From NCBI GenBank assembly GCA_019828595.1, contig JAHQRK010000016.1, forward strand, positions 1 to 64,000: DNA of 64,000 bases, in the 5' to 3' direction. The position numbers and the translations under genes are program-made. Each line of letters opens with the position of its first letter. The stretch's first letter is position 1. This stretch comes from Aphanomyces cochlioides. Taxonomy: Eukaryota > Oomycota > Saprolegniomycetes > Saprolegniales > Verrucalvaceae. The notes under the pieces are model-generated. The model saw nothing but the letters and a program-made list of their open reading frames with translations, ran no database searches and had not been told where the DNA came from. Shown piece by piece: positions 42,602 through 53,523 of this stretch.

Positions 42602-43240
42602 AATATATTGGACAATACTATTGTTATTGGGAAAATATATTGTAAATAATTGTTGGGAATTGAGGCTCAGTCAATGTCAATCGAGAGTTTGATGAATTAC
42701 AGAGGGATTAAATATTGAATTGCCATGACTATCTATCTACTCTGAAAGACGCTATTTCATGGTCCATATTGCAACGCTTACGTTGTGGAATGCTGGATGG
42801 TATGCTGGAAGGTCGACGAGTTTAATCACTGCAGAAATAGAGTTTAGAGTTGGTTCAAACAGCTTTAAATTGGAGTTGTCATTGGAATATGGGGGTGTGG
42901 AGGCTCCTTCAAGATATCTGTCGCTCATTGACAGAGTACAATGACCACGTTGCAGCGCGCTGGTGTCTATTACTCTCATCGATAGCCATGCTTACTTATT
43001 GCTCCAGCTCTAAAATATATTGTCATTCGTATCAATAAATTGAACAGTTACTGACGTCCTTCAATATCAAAGGGCAAGAGAGCGTATCCGAGAGTATGAA
43101 TGCAATGAACTACTCTAACGTTAAGCTCAGAGATATATTGCCTTTGTGAAGAACACGACTTCTGAGTGGAAGTTTAGTTGCACCCCGAAAATATATTTTT
43201 GTGAATAAAATATATTGTTACCTGATTTAAATATATTTTT
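42602..43240. repeat. Cluster of seven AAATATATT(G/T) motifs in a convergent intergenic region
   Basis: AAATATATTG or a close variant occurs at ~42601, 42632, 43012, 43131, 43189, 43207 and 43229, between the stop codons of MBOAT 2 and the RING gene. It may be a 3'-end or matrix-attachment signal, or a simple compositional feature. No gene is seen here. Confidence 0.4.
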
Positions 43241-43242
43241 AG

Positions 43243-43944
43243 TTAAGGTTTAAAAAGCGGTAATCGCAGGACGAAAGCTTGCCGGCAGATTGGACACGAA
43301 TCAAACTGAGCACTACAGGACATGCAAAACAAGTGACCGCAGGACACTAGAGCACAATTCACGAGCGTTGTTGTGCAGACGACGCAGTTCCAGCTGTCGA
43401 TCACACGCTGTTTGTCTTCGAGCACGTTGTAAACGCGTGTGACGGCCTCTTTGCAATGATCGCTCACGAGAAGACACTTGGCCTGGAGGACTGAGCATTC
43501 ATGCATCCATTCTTGAGCGATTTCGTCTTCCGCACGCTTGAGTTTCTCCTGTGATTCGCGCAATTGCTCCTTGAGCCGTCGATTTTCCTGGCGAAGTTGT
43601 TCAAGCTCGTCATCCACTGCTGTGTTGCTCGTTTTCATCTCCCTGTCTTCGATGACCCGGTAATGTGGTACGTATTCGTCGGAGGAAGTTGGATAACCTT
43701 GATAATGGACAAAATACTCGGTCGATGTGACGTGAACGACGCGCGCTTTTCGAAGTGTCTGGCCGCGGTACACTTTGACATAGTCATTCTGCTTGAATCG
43801 TGGCGTGACGATGGTTTCTTTGACAGGACGACGAGACGTTGGTGAATACTCGTTCTTCTTGGCATCTAGACGGAGCTTCTCGACGGCTTTAGCGAGATCT
43901 CCATGCTTCAGGAGCGATGTCTTCAAGTACGGCTGGAGGATCAT
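43243..43944 (-). CDS. Chromo-barrel/Tudor-knot-like + coiled coil + C-terminal RING protein
   Basis: 233 aa from ATG 43944. Residues ~50-100 (NDYVKVYRGQTLRKARVVHV, YFVHYQGYPTSSDEYV) resemble the chromo-barrel of MRG/MOF-type proteins. Residues ~108-148 form a charged coiled coil. Residues 187-220 are a C3HC4 RING (CVVC, CALVSCGHLFCMSC, CPIC), which binds two zinc ions and recruits E2 enzymes. Likely an E3 ubiquitin ligase guided by a chromatin or methyl-lysine reader; that pairing is inference. It converges with MBOAT 2. Confidence 0.8.
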   Translation of the reverse strand: MILQPYLKTSLLKHGDLAKAVEKLRLDAKKNEYSPTSRRPVKETIVTPRFKQNDYVKVYRGQTLRKARVVHVTSTEYFVHYQGYPTSSDEYVPHYRVIEDREMKTSNTAVDDELEQLRQENRRLKEQLRESQEKLKRAEDEIAQEWMHECSVLQAKCLLVSDHCKEAVTRVYNVLEDKQRVIDSWNCVVCTTTLVNCALVSCGHLFCMSCSAQFDSCPICRQAFVLRLPLFKP

Positions 43945-44309
43945 CTTGCAAATCAAAATATGTCATCTTGCGCGGCAAGTTTCAATTATCCGGATTGCGC
44001 GCCTTTTTATCCGGATAATAGATTTCGCTCCCTTATTTTAATGACATTATAAGTTTAAAATTTGTGTACTGTAGGCATTATACACCGCTGGATAAGGACA
44101 TATGTCATTAAAACGAGGGATATAGTTTATTTCATTCAAAATTCAAATTTCGCGGGCTTATAATTTTATCCTCTTACCGTTAACTGAGAGATAATAAGAG
44201 AGTAAACGATTCTCCTACGATAGACTATCATTACGACAAGCCTGAGGCACTTGAAAGCGCTGGAAAATAGCTCGCAATGCTTTCTCAACGATAAATATAT
44301 GGTAATTTG
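43945..44309. other. AT-rich intergenic region holding a short MITE-like repeat
   Basis: It contains the 44029-44120 inverted repeat and CCGGATAA/TTATCCGG words. No gene is seen. Confidence 0.4.
44029..44120. mobile_element. 92-bp MITE-like inverted repeat
   Basis: TCCCTTATTTTAATGACAT at 44029-44047 pairs with ATGTCATTAAAACGAGGGA at 44102-44120 (two mismatches). The ends are related to the 19-bp repeat at 40671/40897. Flanked by TATA on the right; no clear TA duplication on the left. Confidence 0.5.
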
Positions 44310-44876
44310 CTAAGACGAGCTCACTGAAGTGGTTGAATTGCACACACTTGCACGGCGATACAGGTAACATTGAAGTATGTCGTGTAAGCACAGCTGTAGA
44401 TCGGCGCCAGGAGCATTCAATAGCTCTTTCGACAATGACAATATCTCACTTGGTGTTGTGTTGAACTCTTCAGCTTTGCCTCCCTCTTTGACGACAGCCT
44501 GTAATTCAAAGCCTCGACTGACGGTTGCCCAATCCGCCCACCTTTCCAGCTTAACTCCAGTCGCTAGAACCACTCGGACGTCGCGTTCGTTCTCGTGGGC
44601 CTGTTTTTATGCTGCTTCACGTCTTTGGAACTCCACACGTGCAATTTCAAGGTTTCTCTTGTTTGGCACACGGGCCACGGTAACGCGCGAAGTGGAATTT
44701 GTCGTCGCGACCAACCGCCAGAACTTTGTTGCAAGCTCCAACAGAAGAAAAGCAGCGGACGATGGCGACTGCCAACAAAAGCCCTGCCGGTTCGCGTCCA
44801 TACAAGCCTGTGGCCCGAGTGCCAAACACGAGGGACCTTGACATTGCACGTGAAGCAGCATTGGAAGATATCCACG
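44310..44876 (-). pseudogene. Family E (possible PD-(D/E)XK-like) relic, copy E4
   Basis: Minus-strand fragments in shifting frames keep the family start (VPNKRNLEIARVEFQRREAA), a VVLATGVKLERWAD segment and the C-terminal APGADLQLCLHDIL. Interrupted several times. Divergently overlaps E3; the two form a head-to-head inverted pair. Confidence 0.55.
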
Positions 44877-45647
44877 AGAACAAACGCGACGTCCGCGTCG
44901 TTCTAGCGACTGGAGTCAAGCTGTACAAGTGGATGGATGGTTCGATGGCAAACAGAAATCAAAGTGTTCGCTTCGACGCTTTCGTCGAAGATGGAGTCCG
45001 AGCGAAAGATATCAACGCCGACACCAAGTGCGATATTGTCATTGTCAAAGAAAATGATATGCGCCGAAGCTACGGAAGTCTTGTTTCCAATGAAGAAGTT
45101 CAGACGGATCTACGATGGCTTTCGAGTTGCTGGAGCTCTTCGCGATTGACGCTGCTGGCAATGCGAGTCTGCGCGAGCCAGACCTGTCCTTGCCAAGATT
45201 GGCGGCCATACACCAACGCTGATTGCTGAAGTCGAAGAGCGCCATCGCAGCGTCGTCTCGCTGGACCAGTGGTGTCGTTTTCATACGCTTGGCGTTCGTG
45301 TGGTCCTTGGATTCAAGCTTTATCCAGCCAAGTTGGACGGAAATGCCGCGGCGTTGGTGCTTCAGTGTATAGATACAATCGTGAGAATAATGTTGAGTTC
45401 ATGGACGTGGTGTCGTTTGGCACGCGAGACGTCGAGCCATAGGGCACTTCCTCATGACATTTGGACTCGCATTCGCTTTCTTCCGAATCCGATCAGAGAG
45501 CCGTATCCAGGGATTTCCAGTGGATGGATTCTCGAGGACAATGCTTTCTTGACGCTATGTCTGTTTGGCGCTCCTGCTGAGCTCTTGAACGCTCGTGGAG
45601 ACGATCTATCGCTGTGTTTATACGAGATTCTAAGCCATTACTTGTAG
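44762..45647 (+). pseudogene. Family E (possible PD-(D/E)XK-like) protein, copy E3, frameshifted
   Basis: ATG 44762. Conserved family features are VPNTRDLDIAREAALEDIHENKRDVRVVLATGVKLYKWMD, the REPDLS segment, and then, in another frame, GGHTPTLIAEVEERHRS, FHTLGVRVVLGFKLYP and the C-terminal GDDLSLCLYEILSHYL. A missing base near 45188 (CTGTCCTTGCC versus CTGTCGTTTGCC in E1) and other lesions break the frame. The P-D...E-x-E spacing with a following GV(R)-V(L)G strand recalls Uma2-type PD-(D/E)XK nucleases; this is weak and unproven. Confidence 0.55.
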
Positions 45648-46034
45648 CCTAGAATGTCCACGACAAGGTACACAGCCCGTGCCATAAGTACATGAGTTCT
45701 CGCTGCTCTATCCATGTTGAACAGTCAGCGCCGTTATATCTCTGTTGAAATTTCGTGGATAAACTGGAATGGAAAGACATCAGACGCTAAGAGAAGGTTG
45801 GTTTGCAACTGCAATACCGCTCGAAAATGACATCGAGTTGCCGCAAACTCATGTTTCCAGCGGCGTCAATTGCATGCCACAGCTTGCTGAAACGTGATGG
45901 CTTCCTTCCCACGAATGTCAGTGCATTGCCCAGCCGACACTATCCAAGGAAAGAGTTTGCCGTGTGCAACTAACCGACAACATGCAATCACAATGCACGC
46001 ATGTATGCCTTGTCTTCAGAAATATACTTGAATG
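45648..46034. other. Intergenic with scattered repeat remnants
   Basis: No gene is recognised. Short words resembling E-family and START-FYVE regions occur (e.g. CCAGCGGCGTCAATTGCATGCC near 45858). Confidence 0.35.
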
Positions 46035-46963
46035 TTAAGAGTAGTGGACAAGAATCTTAAAGAGAGGCAGCCGAAAATCTTCCGCTGACGAATTCAGCAC
46101 GTCAGCTGGTGCGCCGTAGGGACATTCGGCCCGAGGAAGTGTCAAGAAGCCATGGTCGTCAGGAGTCCAAGGATCCAAACACGACTCCATTTGAGCTCGA
46201 GTGGGATGGGGAAGAAAGAGAATGCGGCTCCAAATCTCACGAGGAATGCCTTGTGGCTCGACGTCCCGCGTGGCATCCATGACCTCCACTTGATTCTCGC
46301 TCTTGTAACCATACTGAAGCACCAACGCCGCTACATCTCCATCCAAATTGGCTGGATACAGCTTGAACCCTAAGACCAGACGAACGCCAGGAGTATGGAA
46401 ATTGCCACGACACCACTGGTCCAGCGACACGACGCTGCGATGGCGCTCTTCGACTTCAGCAATCAGCGTGGTTTATGGCCGCCAATCTTGGCAAACGACA
46501 GGTCTGGCTCACGCAGACTCGCATTGCCAGCAGCGTCAATCGTGAAGAGCTCCATGCCTCCAGAAGCTCGGAATAGGCAGGGGTTCGTCTCTGCGATGTG
46601 ATGAATACCAAAGCTCACCATTGAAAGTGCTCTCTTCCGAAACAGGTCCGACCGCTTGACCATGACAATATCGCACTTGGTGTTGGGGTTGACTTCGTCT
46701 GCTTTGACGCCCTCTTCGACGACTGCCTCAAAAGTATAGCCTTGCCTTATATTGGCCATCGTGCTATCCATCCACTCGTACAGCTTCACTCCAGACGCTA
46801 GAACGACGCGGACGTCGCGTTTGTTCTCATGGACATCTTCCACTGCTGCTTCGCGCCTTGAAAACTCGACGTCTGCAATGGCCAGGTCTCTCTTGTTTGG
46901 CACTCGAGCCACAGGCTTGTACGGACGTGAGCGAGTGGTGCTGCTATCGTTGGCAGCCGTCAT
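46035..46963 (-). pseudogene. Family E, copy E1 (frameshifted)
   Basis: ATG 46963 (MTAANDSSTTRSRPYKPVA), VPNKRDLAIADVEFSRREAA, HENKRDVRVVLASGVKLYEWMD, DIVMVKRSDLF and REPDLSFAKIGG. The frame then breaks near 46484 where a base is missing (CATAAACCACG versus CATACACCAACG in E3). It resumes as SLDQWCRGNFHTPGVRLVLG through FRLPLFKILVHYS at 46035. Its last 28 bp lie outside palindrome II, so this copy keeps the original 3' end. Confidence 0.6.
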
Positions 46964-47169
46964 CGTCCGCGGCTTTTTCCTCTTTGGCTCTGTCCAATTC
47001 TGTTGTGGGCAACTGTCAAAACTTGCAAAGTCAAGCCCATAACTCGGGCAGTGACAGTGCAGCAGAATCAAGAATCGAAACACGTCAACCGCGCAAGTAA
47101 AGACACGCATCGCAACTCTTGAAGTCGATGCCAGAGCCGATACAACTGAGTCTACACGCATTATCTCTA

Positions 47170-47296
47170 CTGCTAGAAGATCGCCAAACAATCATGACCT
47201 CGACATGGCGCTAGTAGAGATATCAAGACTTATCATCAAGCCTTGATAGCTCAACTAGCGCCATGTCAAGGTCAGACTTGTTCGGCGATCTTCTAA
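47170..47296. repeat. Nested imperfect palindrome within family E debris (mirror 57682-57808)
   Basis: GAAGATCGCC...GACATGGCGCTAG on the left mirrors CTAGCGCCATGTC...GGCGATCTTC on the right around ~47233, with a few mismatches. Both halves encode the family-E start (PNxxDLDMALVE), so it derives from a head-to-head duplication of that gene start. Confidence 0.7.
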
Positions 47297-47801
47297 CAGG
47301 AGAGGGTGAATCTACTGTGGCATCAAATTGAGTTGCAATACGCTGTGTTTTCTTGCGCGGTTGCCGCGTTTCGACGTTTGGTTCTGCTGCTCTCTTCCAG
47401 TCAAACGCTGATTCTGTTTTGCACCTTGGCGTTTGCACTTGAACACGCTGCTTTCATCAGGGACCACTGCGCTTGCGTTCAATGTCGTCAATCAGTAGTG
47501 TCGAGGGATCATGCATTGGCTGGCGACCTCGGAAACATCATAGTGCTTCTGTATCGAACACTCAGAGTGTGGCATTGAACAGCCGTGCTCTTTTGCCTCG
47601 CGCGGTGGCACCAGTAGCTCGAATACCAAGCAAGAAAAACCTTGCAAAAGCAGTGCTATCTCAACTTCATGAGAGCGAACGAGACGTCCGAGTAGGTGCG
47701 CAAGAGAATGAACTGTACATTGGCCAGCAAGTCACAAGGCGTTTGCTTTGAAGCAGTCCTTCCAGTGGGAGTCACTCAAGACTTGTTTGATGCGCTTACA
47801 T

Positions 47802-47848
47802 GGAAGTATACGTAAAGTGTACACTTTACAGATACTTTACGTACAGTT
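47802..47848. promoter_or_regulatory. 47-bp palindromic motif upstream of an F-box-like gene (copy 1)
   Basis: It contains the perfect 18-bp palindrome GTAAAGTGTACACTTTAC flanked by TACGTAAAGT/ACTTTACGTA. It ends 15 bp before ATG 47864. Other copies: 57130-57176 (mirror) and 53436-53482 (diverged, in the spacer). Could be a promoter element, a hairpin terminator or a tiny mobile repeat. Confidence 0.5.
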
Positions 47849-47863
47849 GTCAATTTGAAGAGT

Positions 47864-49197
47864 ATGACCAGCGGACACCAAGGACGAGATGGTGCCCAGG
47901 CGAAGAAACGCAAGGTCAATGTGGTGTCAGCGTGGACAGTGCTACCTGAAGATTTGATCATAAAGATTGCGTTTTCGATTCCAGACGTGGCAGATCTGTT
48001 CACTTTCTTGAAAGCTCTCGTTCCACTCAATGTCCTGGGACCACTCGAGGATCTTCACAAGCTGGGTTTGGTACGCGACACTAAAGACTTGTGGCCTTGT
48101 TTGCGTCTCGATAGTACGATTCTCGAGTCCAAATTCAGGTCGTCGTATGAAGATGTTGCCAAGTATTATTCTAGCGTGCTGATCATTGATATGACGGACG
48201 TCAAGTGGCTCAGGAAACATCTCAATCCAGCGGTTCATGTTGAATGGATTGCCTGTCAATTCCCAATTCCTCAAGAAATTTTGAACGAGTGGACCGAACT
48301 GCGCATAACACGGCTCTATGGTGTCTTCTACAAAAATGATACATCGGCGTTGACAAGTGTCTTACCCCGACTTGCCCACTTGTCATATTTTAACATGCAG
48401 GTCGAAGACACTTTGGATTATCTGCGTCCCCTAATTGCCCGCTCTACAAAGATTACGAGCCTGAAGCTTGTCACCAAGATGAATGTCGAATTAAAAGAGT
48501 CCAACGTGCTTGATCTGGTTGCATGGTTCAGCTCCCATCCCGTCCAAACTTTTTCCTTCGACGGGTGCCATGAACAGTACAACATTGACATTGCTCTCAG
48601 GCTGGTGAATTGCTCAACTATGGATGAACTCACCCTCGATGCGAGAGGTGCCTACGACTTGGATTTTTCAAAGTTCACTTTCTCCATCAGGTCATTGGAA
48701 GTATGGTACTCCGACTGTGACTTTATCGTATCTTTGGCTGGACGTTTAGAGGGCTGGAACGTGACCGATCTCACAATATTTGGATACCATGTTCGAGAAA
48801 GAAGCGCATTCATAGCACTGCTGCAAGTGTTGCCCAAGACTTGTTTTAAATGCTTGACATGGTGTGACATCAAATTGAGTCGAAGATCTTGGCGTACGTT
48901 AGTGCCACTGCTTGCGAAATGTCCCGGGCACTCGATATTAACAAAATGAACTCTGAGATTGCTCAAAGTATTGCCATGGCACTTGAGAAGAACGAGTTTA
49001 TTTGCGAATTGGATCTCACTGAGAGCTCTATGGAAGACTTTGTACCGTTGATTGAGAGTATGACCCATCCAAGTCGACCAGTTGAAACAAAACGAATCAA
49101 GTGGAAACAACATAATGGACAAGCCGCGCATGCTGAACCATTGGCAAGTTTTAAACAAGCTCTGGACGCTGATCGTGGTGGCGAGTTTCTTTTCTAG
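47864..49197 (+). pseudogene. F-box/LRR-like protein, left-arm copy, frameshifted
   Basis: ATG 47864 (the upstream TTG codon is not a start). An N-terminal F-box-like motif (WTVLPEDLIIKIAFSIPDVADLFTFLKAL cut across ~residues 22-50) is followed by irregular leucine-rich repeats (ITSLKLV, MDELTLD, NVTDLTIFGYH). F-box proteins usually link targets to SCF ubiquitin ligases. At ~48920 a 10-bp deletion relative to the 59.7-kb copy puts the C-terminus (IAQSIAMALEKNEFICELDLT to GGEFLF, end 49197) out of frame; the frame stops at 48949 after HSILTK. Identical in both arms. The 339 bp from 49198 to 49536 have no gene. Confidence 0.7.
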
Positions 49198-49536
49198 TAT
49201 TGGTATATCAAGATTTCATCAAGCAGTCTGCGTGTTGTCCTCAAATTCGAATTATTCTTTCCAGCCTCGCCCACATTGACTCTCAGGAGAAGGTTTGTTA
49301 TCTGTTAGCTTGTGCATTGTCACCCTTCTGCATCCAAAGCATCGTTGAACTGCTGGCGTGAGGTATGCATTCCTCTCAAGGGCTGCTCGTGCTCGGCGGC
49401 ATTTCCGACATCTCTTTAATCCACGGAGAATTTTTTTGTACTCCAAGGACATACCAGCTCCAGTTGACTGACAAGACGAACGACAGCATCGTGCAAATTC
49501 TGTCCAAGAGGAACAACACTAACTCCATGCAAAGAA

Positions 49537-50714
49537 TTATCCGATGACTTCACTACGGCTGGCGACTTCAGAGCGAGGGGAGTCTTCCTCTGGAATCAAC
49601 GACGGCAAGGAACGACGAACGTTGCGATCCATCATGGATTGAGAACTTGGAGGAGCCGAGGTTTTCTCTTGTGCGCAGTGTCTGCATACGTTGTCGTGGA
49701 GACCAGGAAGGACCCACTGAGTGCTGCATGGTTTGCACACGACGAGGTTGCAAAAGCGGCAGTGGATTTTGTCGGCACCGTAAGCAAACATCGTAGCGCA
49801 CAAGGCACAAGTCCGCGCGCCGTGGAGAATGAGCTCTGTGCCTTGAGAGAGCAGGCGCCTGGCACTCATGGCTTTGTGCAAGTCTCTCAAGCCTTTGCAG
49901 ATCCTCCTCATGGCCAACTCGGTGACAAAGTCAGGCACGGAGCCCTTGAGATCGACTTGAGTCATGTGAAGGACGTCCAAATACCCAGGACGATCCAAAG
50001 ACTCAAAGACGACGTGGCCGCATCGCTGAAAGTCCATGCGCACAAGGCCGTATTGAGGAAGTTCTGGGCATTCTGGCATTTGCACGGAAGTGGTGGCACG
50101 CACCCAGCCTCGTCGACCGTCGCACTGAACATCCATGTGCGTCTAGGGAGACAATTACATCAGAGAGGTGAGGAATGAAGCGACTGACCTCGAGGAAACA
50201 GCAGTCGCGGCTCTTGGCAATCCGCGACGGAGACTGAAAGGCCGTCCAGTGGATTCCTCGGTAGTGTCGAGGCTGCGAAGTTGATGGCAGCGCCAGTGTC
50301 AACAACGTCGCTTGGTCAAGAACAGTTGGAAGAAAACGCATTGGCACAATTCGCTCGAAAGTTGGCGCTGTTGGCGGAGAAGCTTGTGGACTAAAGAGCG
50401 CCGCGACCTCTTCTATCGTCCCTCGTACTTGGATTGTGCTGCAATACATTGCAAGATTCGACGACGTATTGACGTCGCTGCCTCTGTAGATGCAGAAGCC
50501 ATGATGTTCACGCAAGAGCGTCCAGTGGACAGGGCCGTGGGAGAGCTGAGCATGGAGAACCTACAGCCGCGTCCGTGAGAATGCAGGAGAAAGGTGTTGA
50601 GAGTACCAAATTGCGTGCATTGCGTCGGGCGAGTTTATCAAGCGACGACTTGAGATTTGGCGAGAGTTGTGGCGTTTTAAAGTAGTTGGCAGGCAGCGGC
50701 AGCTTGTGGAGCAT
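49537..50714 (-). CDS. START-like + FYVE zinc finger protein (intact left-arm copy)
   Basis: Exons 50714-50607, 50560-50189 and 50142-49537, with two 46-bp introns (GTACTC...TGTAG, GTCAGT...CCTAG), give 361 aa starting MLHKLPLPANYFKTPQLSP. Residues ~37-265 are a START-like lipid-binding region (REHHGFCIYRGSDV, RGIHWTAFQSPSRIAKSRD, GYLDVLHMTQVDLKGSVPDF). Residues ~277-330 are a FYVE-type finger (CALC, HCRFCNLVVCKPCS, CRHC), with the WxxD and RRHHCR boxes reduced to HCR, so phosphoinositide binding is uncertain. The tail is Ser/Arg-rich. START-FYVE proteins are a large oomycete family. A tandem upstream neighbour (MGN gene) ends 72 bp before this start. Confidence 0.85.
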
Positions 50715-50785
50715 GGTGGAAATACTCAAGTGTGCATGCACCACTGTGGAGACGACAGTTTGAACTCTTCAAGTTTGAAGAGTGG

Positions 50786-51305
50786 TCAGTCGTCTTCTTG
50801 CAAAGGACAGGATGTGGACACTCTCCTTCTCTCAATGCATGCTAGGCGACAAGTGAACTTGTACTGGCGATCGAGAAGACGGCTGAGAGCAAAGCGTAGG
50901 TTTGTTTCCAGCGGAATCGACCATCGTGCATGTTGTTCTTGCATCGAATGTGGCCTTGGGCGTCGAGAAAAGTGTTCTCCATCAATCAAAGAGACGTTGG
51001 AAATGCAGTCAAGGGTGTTCATAGACCGAACATTAGCAACACTCGACAGGTCCCATGACTTTTCTCCAGGACTGCGATCAACACAAGGCGTTCGCTGCAC
51101 AAGTTTTAGCTCTGGAGCTGTCAATTTGTAGTCCAAGGCAAAGGGCCGGCGCTCGGGGAGAGAGGGTTTTGTGCGAGCTGGAGACGAGAGCGTCATCTCG
51201 TAAGAGATTGCAATTTCGACGCAGTTGGAGAAAAGTATTCGTTACGAGTGCGGTGGTTGTATCGTCCACTTCGTCACTCCTCCGTCGAGAGATTGTATTT
51301 CCCAT
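50786..51305 (-). CDS. MGN-type putative N-myristoylated protein, left paralogue (split frame)
   Basis: ATG 51305 starts MGNTISRRRSDE, a good N-myristoylation signal. The coding frame shifts near 51196-51230 to another that continues through YKLTAPELKLVQRTP and ISNVSLIDGEHFSRRPRP to a stop at 50786 (SCPLQEDD). A small unrecognised intron or frameshift is implied. No domain is recognised. The paralogue at 53700-54140 shares MGNTISRR and ISNVSLIDGEHFSRRPRP but is clearly diverged; identity between arms begins only in the last ~30 bp. Confidence 0.45.
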
Positions 51306-51402
51306 CGAATATTGTTCATACTTGACACTCTTGAATGAATTTCCATCGTCGCTGTGATATACCCGAGCCCATCTTTCAACTCCCGCGGCTATAAAAGATC
51401 AA

Positions 51403-52599
51403 CTACCACGAGACATTGATTGCTACACCGCATTGTCTCGCTAGCTTCTCAAGAGCTTGCCTCTCATCTGGAGTACATCCACGGCATGCAAACCACATCG
51501 ACTTCAACTTGACAGCTCGATTTGCACTCGTGTCAGACGCGATCAAGGACTTCAACCCATCGAAACCTACTGAGTTGCCACTGACGGACAAATGCGTGAT
51601 CGAGTGGTTCTTTTCAAGTGCCTTGGCGAACAACTTGGCGCTGTCGCCATTCAATCCAACGCCATACAAGCTGAGGGACTAGAATTTACACTCTCGTCGA
51701 ATGGGAGCCACCAAACCATTTGCCAATGCAGCGAGCTGGAATGCATCGTACTCACACTCATTGAAAATCAAAGTTTCCATGGCAAAAGACAGCGAGGCTA
51801 GCTCAATCCCATGGAGTTTCGAATATATGCACTCCAATTCATCCAGCGTTGGGCAATTGAGCAAAGCTTCATAGAAAGACTTGGTCACATCAGGATTGTC
51901 GATTTGGATATCCCATCTTGAAAACGAGAGGTAGCGAACTGGTTGACTCTTGACCCATCGAATGACGCTGTTTGCCATCGACGTCGTGAATAGAATATCG
52001 TCGCGAAAGTGATCAAATGCATCGAAATCGATTCCCAATTCAACGATTTGTGAGCTGTCGGCCACACTTGACAAAGTTGATTCCAACAATAATGCGTCGT
52101 CAATGTACAAATCCAATGCCCTCAATCGACTGTAATCAGTCAGGCAGTAGTTCAGTAAATTGGGTGTATTCCAAGAGGATTTGTAGCTCATGATATGCGT
52201 CACTGCTTGACTCAGCTTGGCTATCGACGTCGTCTCGATGGATGAGTCGTCTTGACACCAATACAAGCTAATATTCGTTTTCAAATGAGCCAACGTCAAC
52301 CAAGGAAGGGTGGGGACGTCTCGGATAATTACCACATCGTAGTACTTGACAACAGATGCAAGTTTTTGTTGGAATGCTGGATCCAGCTTCTCATCGTCAC
52401 GGTTCAAGCAGATCCTTGGCCACAGATCGCTACGCTTTTTCACCACACCAAGTTGTCTGATCTGTTCCAGTGGTTCAGGGAGATTCGTTGGACTGAAAGC
52501 TTCGAGAAATGCAAAGAAATCCACCGAGGATGGAATGTAAAACGCCAGTTTGATCGCAATCTCCGGTGGCAGTCTCGACCACGTCGTTCGGTCGACCAT
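51403..52599 (-). pseudogene. F-box/LRR-like paralogue in palindrome II spacer, internally deleted
   Basis: ATG 52599 opens 306 codons with the F-box-like WSRLPPEIAIKLAFYIP and LRR-like repeats. It stops at 51679 (REC KF). The C-terminal repeat (NGDSAKLFAKALEKNHSITHLSVSGNS) continues in another frame to 51403. Compared with the 59.7-kb copy, ~60 residues between these parts are missing. Its start is 44 bp from the MITE at 52643, so the promoter is probably interrupted. Confidence 0.65.
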
Positions 52600-52642
52600 C
52601 GTTCAAAATTAAAAACTGGTATTGTTGATTTGATACGAACTT

Positions 52643-53345
52643 CCAGACCCCGTTCAATCGAATCACGCCGGCGGATCGATTCACCAATCGACGCCATTGG
52701 CTAATAAATATTTTGGGCGATTTTGATTGGCTGAATAAAATTTTAAAGAAAGTACAGTTTCCATGAGAGAAAGTACTGTTCTAATTTTCATTCATCCAAT
52801 GTATTGGCGCGATTGGAGATTGATACAAAAAACGAATCCAAATTCGGAAATTTCTAGCGAATCCACAATATATACGTATACATATTGTGGATTCGGTTGA
52901 AATTTCCCAATTTGGATTCGTTTTTTGTATTGTCTGATTGACTTAAAATTTCCGAACCTGGCTGAAATCGATCAAACTTTGAATCAATCACCAAATCGAA
53001 CCAGCCAATCAGCGTCCAGAGTTTGTTTAAAACACACACAAAACACACACACACACACATTAATTCATGTACTTTCCGATTATACTTGAATTCACTATTG
53101 CCAGATTGATCAAACAAATTTCGTCGATTGATCAAAACTGTAAATTTGGACGAAAAAGACAATATCAATCTCCAATCGCGCCAATATATTGGATGAATGA
53201 AAATTAGAACAGTACTTTCTCTCATGGAAACTGTACTTTCTTTAAAATTTTATTCAGCCAATCAAAATCGCCCAAAATATTTATTAGCCAATGGCGTCGA
53301 TTGGTGAATCGATCCGCCGGCGTGATTCGATTGAACGGGGTCTGG
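52643..53345. mobile_element. 703-bp non-autonomous DNA transposon (MITE) with 183-bp terminal inverted repeats
   Basis: 52643-52825 is the reverse complement of 53163-53345 with one mismatch (CCAATGTATTGG versus CCAATATATTGG). Ends CCAGACCCCG...CGGGGTCTGG. No transposase. Inside is a second imperfect palindrome (~52822-52929, ATACAAAAAACGAATCC arms) and a (CA)n tract near 53030. The flanks ATTGTTGATTTGATACGAAC and ATTGTTTGATTCGAAC resemble each other and may be a degenerate duplication. Confidence 0.85.
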
Positions 53346-53435
53346 ATTGTTTGATTCGAACAGCTTCTGGCTTGTTGTAGCTTCAAAGCTGTGAAAAAAG
53401 CACTTCCTGGAATCCAAGTTGCTTTACACGTCCTT

Positions 53436-53482
53436 GGAAGTATACGTAAAGTGTATACTTTACAAATACTTTACGTACAGTT
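53436..53482. promoter_or_regulatory. Palindromic motif, diverged copy 2
   Basis: Same 47-bp motif as 47802-47848 with two substitutions (GTGTATAC, CAAATAC). No F-box gene follows; a START-FYVE fragment lies 42 bp downstream. Confidence 0.5.
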
Positions 53483-53523
53483 CCTGTCAGGTTTAGCATG
53501 CGGAAAGACGCCGCAGCGTTGCG

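Larger units (their letters stand above)
46063..50815. repeat. Palindrome II, left arm (4.75 kb)
   Basis: Reverse complement of 54164-58915 (coordinate sum 104978; 104979 inside 50.64 kb because of one indel). Translations of three large ORFs (364, 242 and 199 aa) are identical in the two arms. Outer boundary inside family E; inner boundary inside the MGN gene. Confidence 0.95.

Noticed and set aside
49639..50178. 179-codon plus-strand ORF opposite START-FYVE
   Set aside because: Antisense shadow of the FYVE exon.
50667..51131. Cys-rich plus-strand ORF (CCSCIECGLGRREKC) as a zinc-finger gene
   Set aside because: The minus strand carries MGNTISRR and conserved ISNVSLIDGEHF shared with the other paralogue, so the plus-strand Cys pattern is more likely a shadow.
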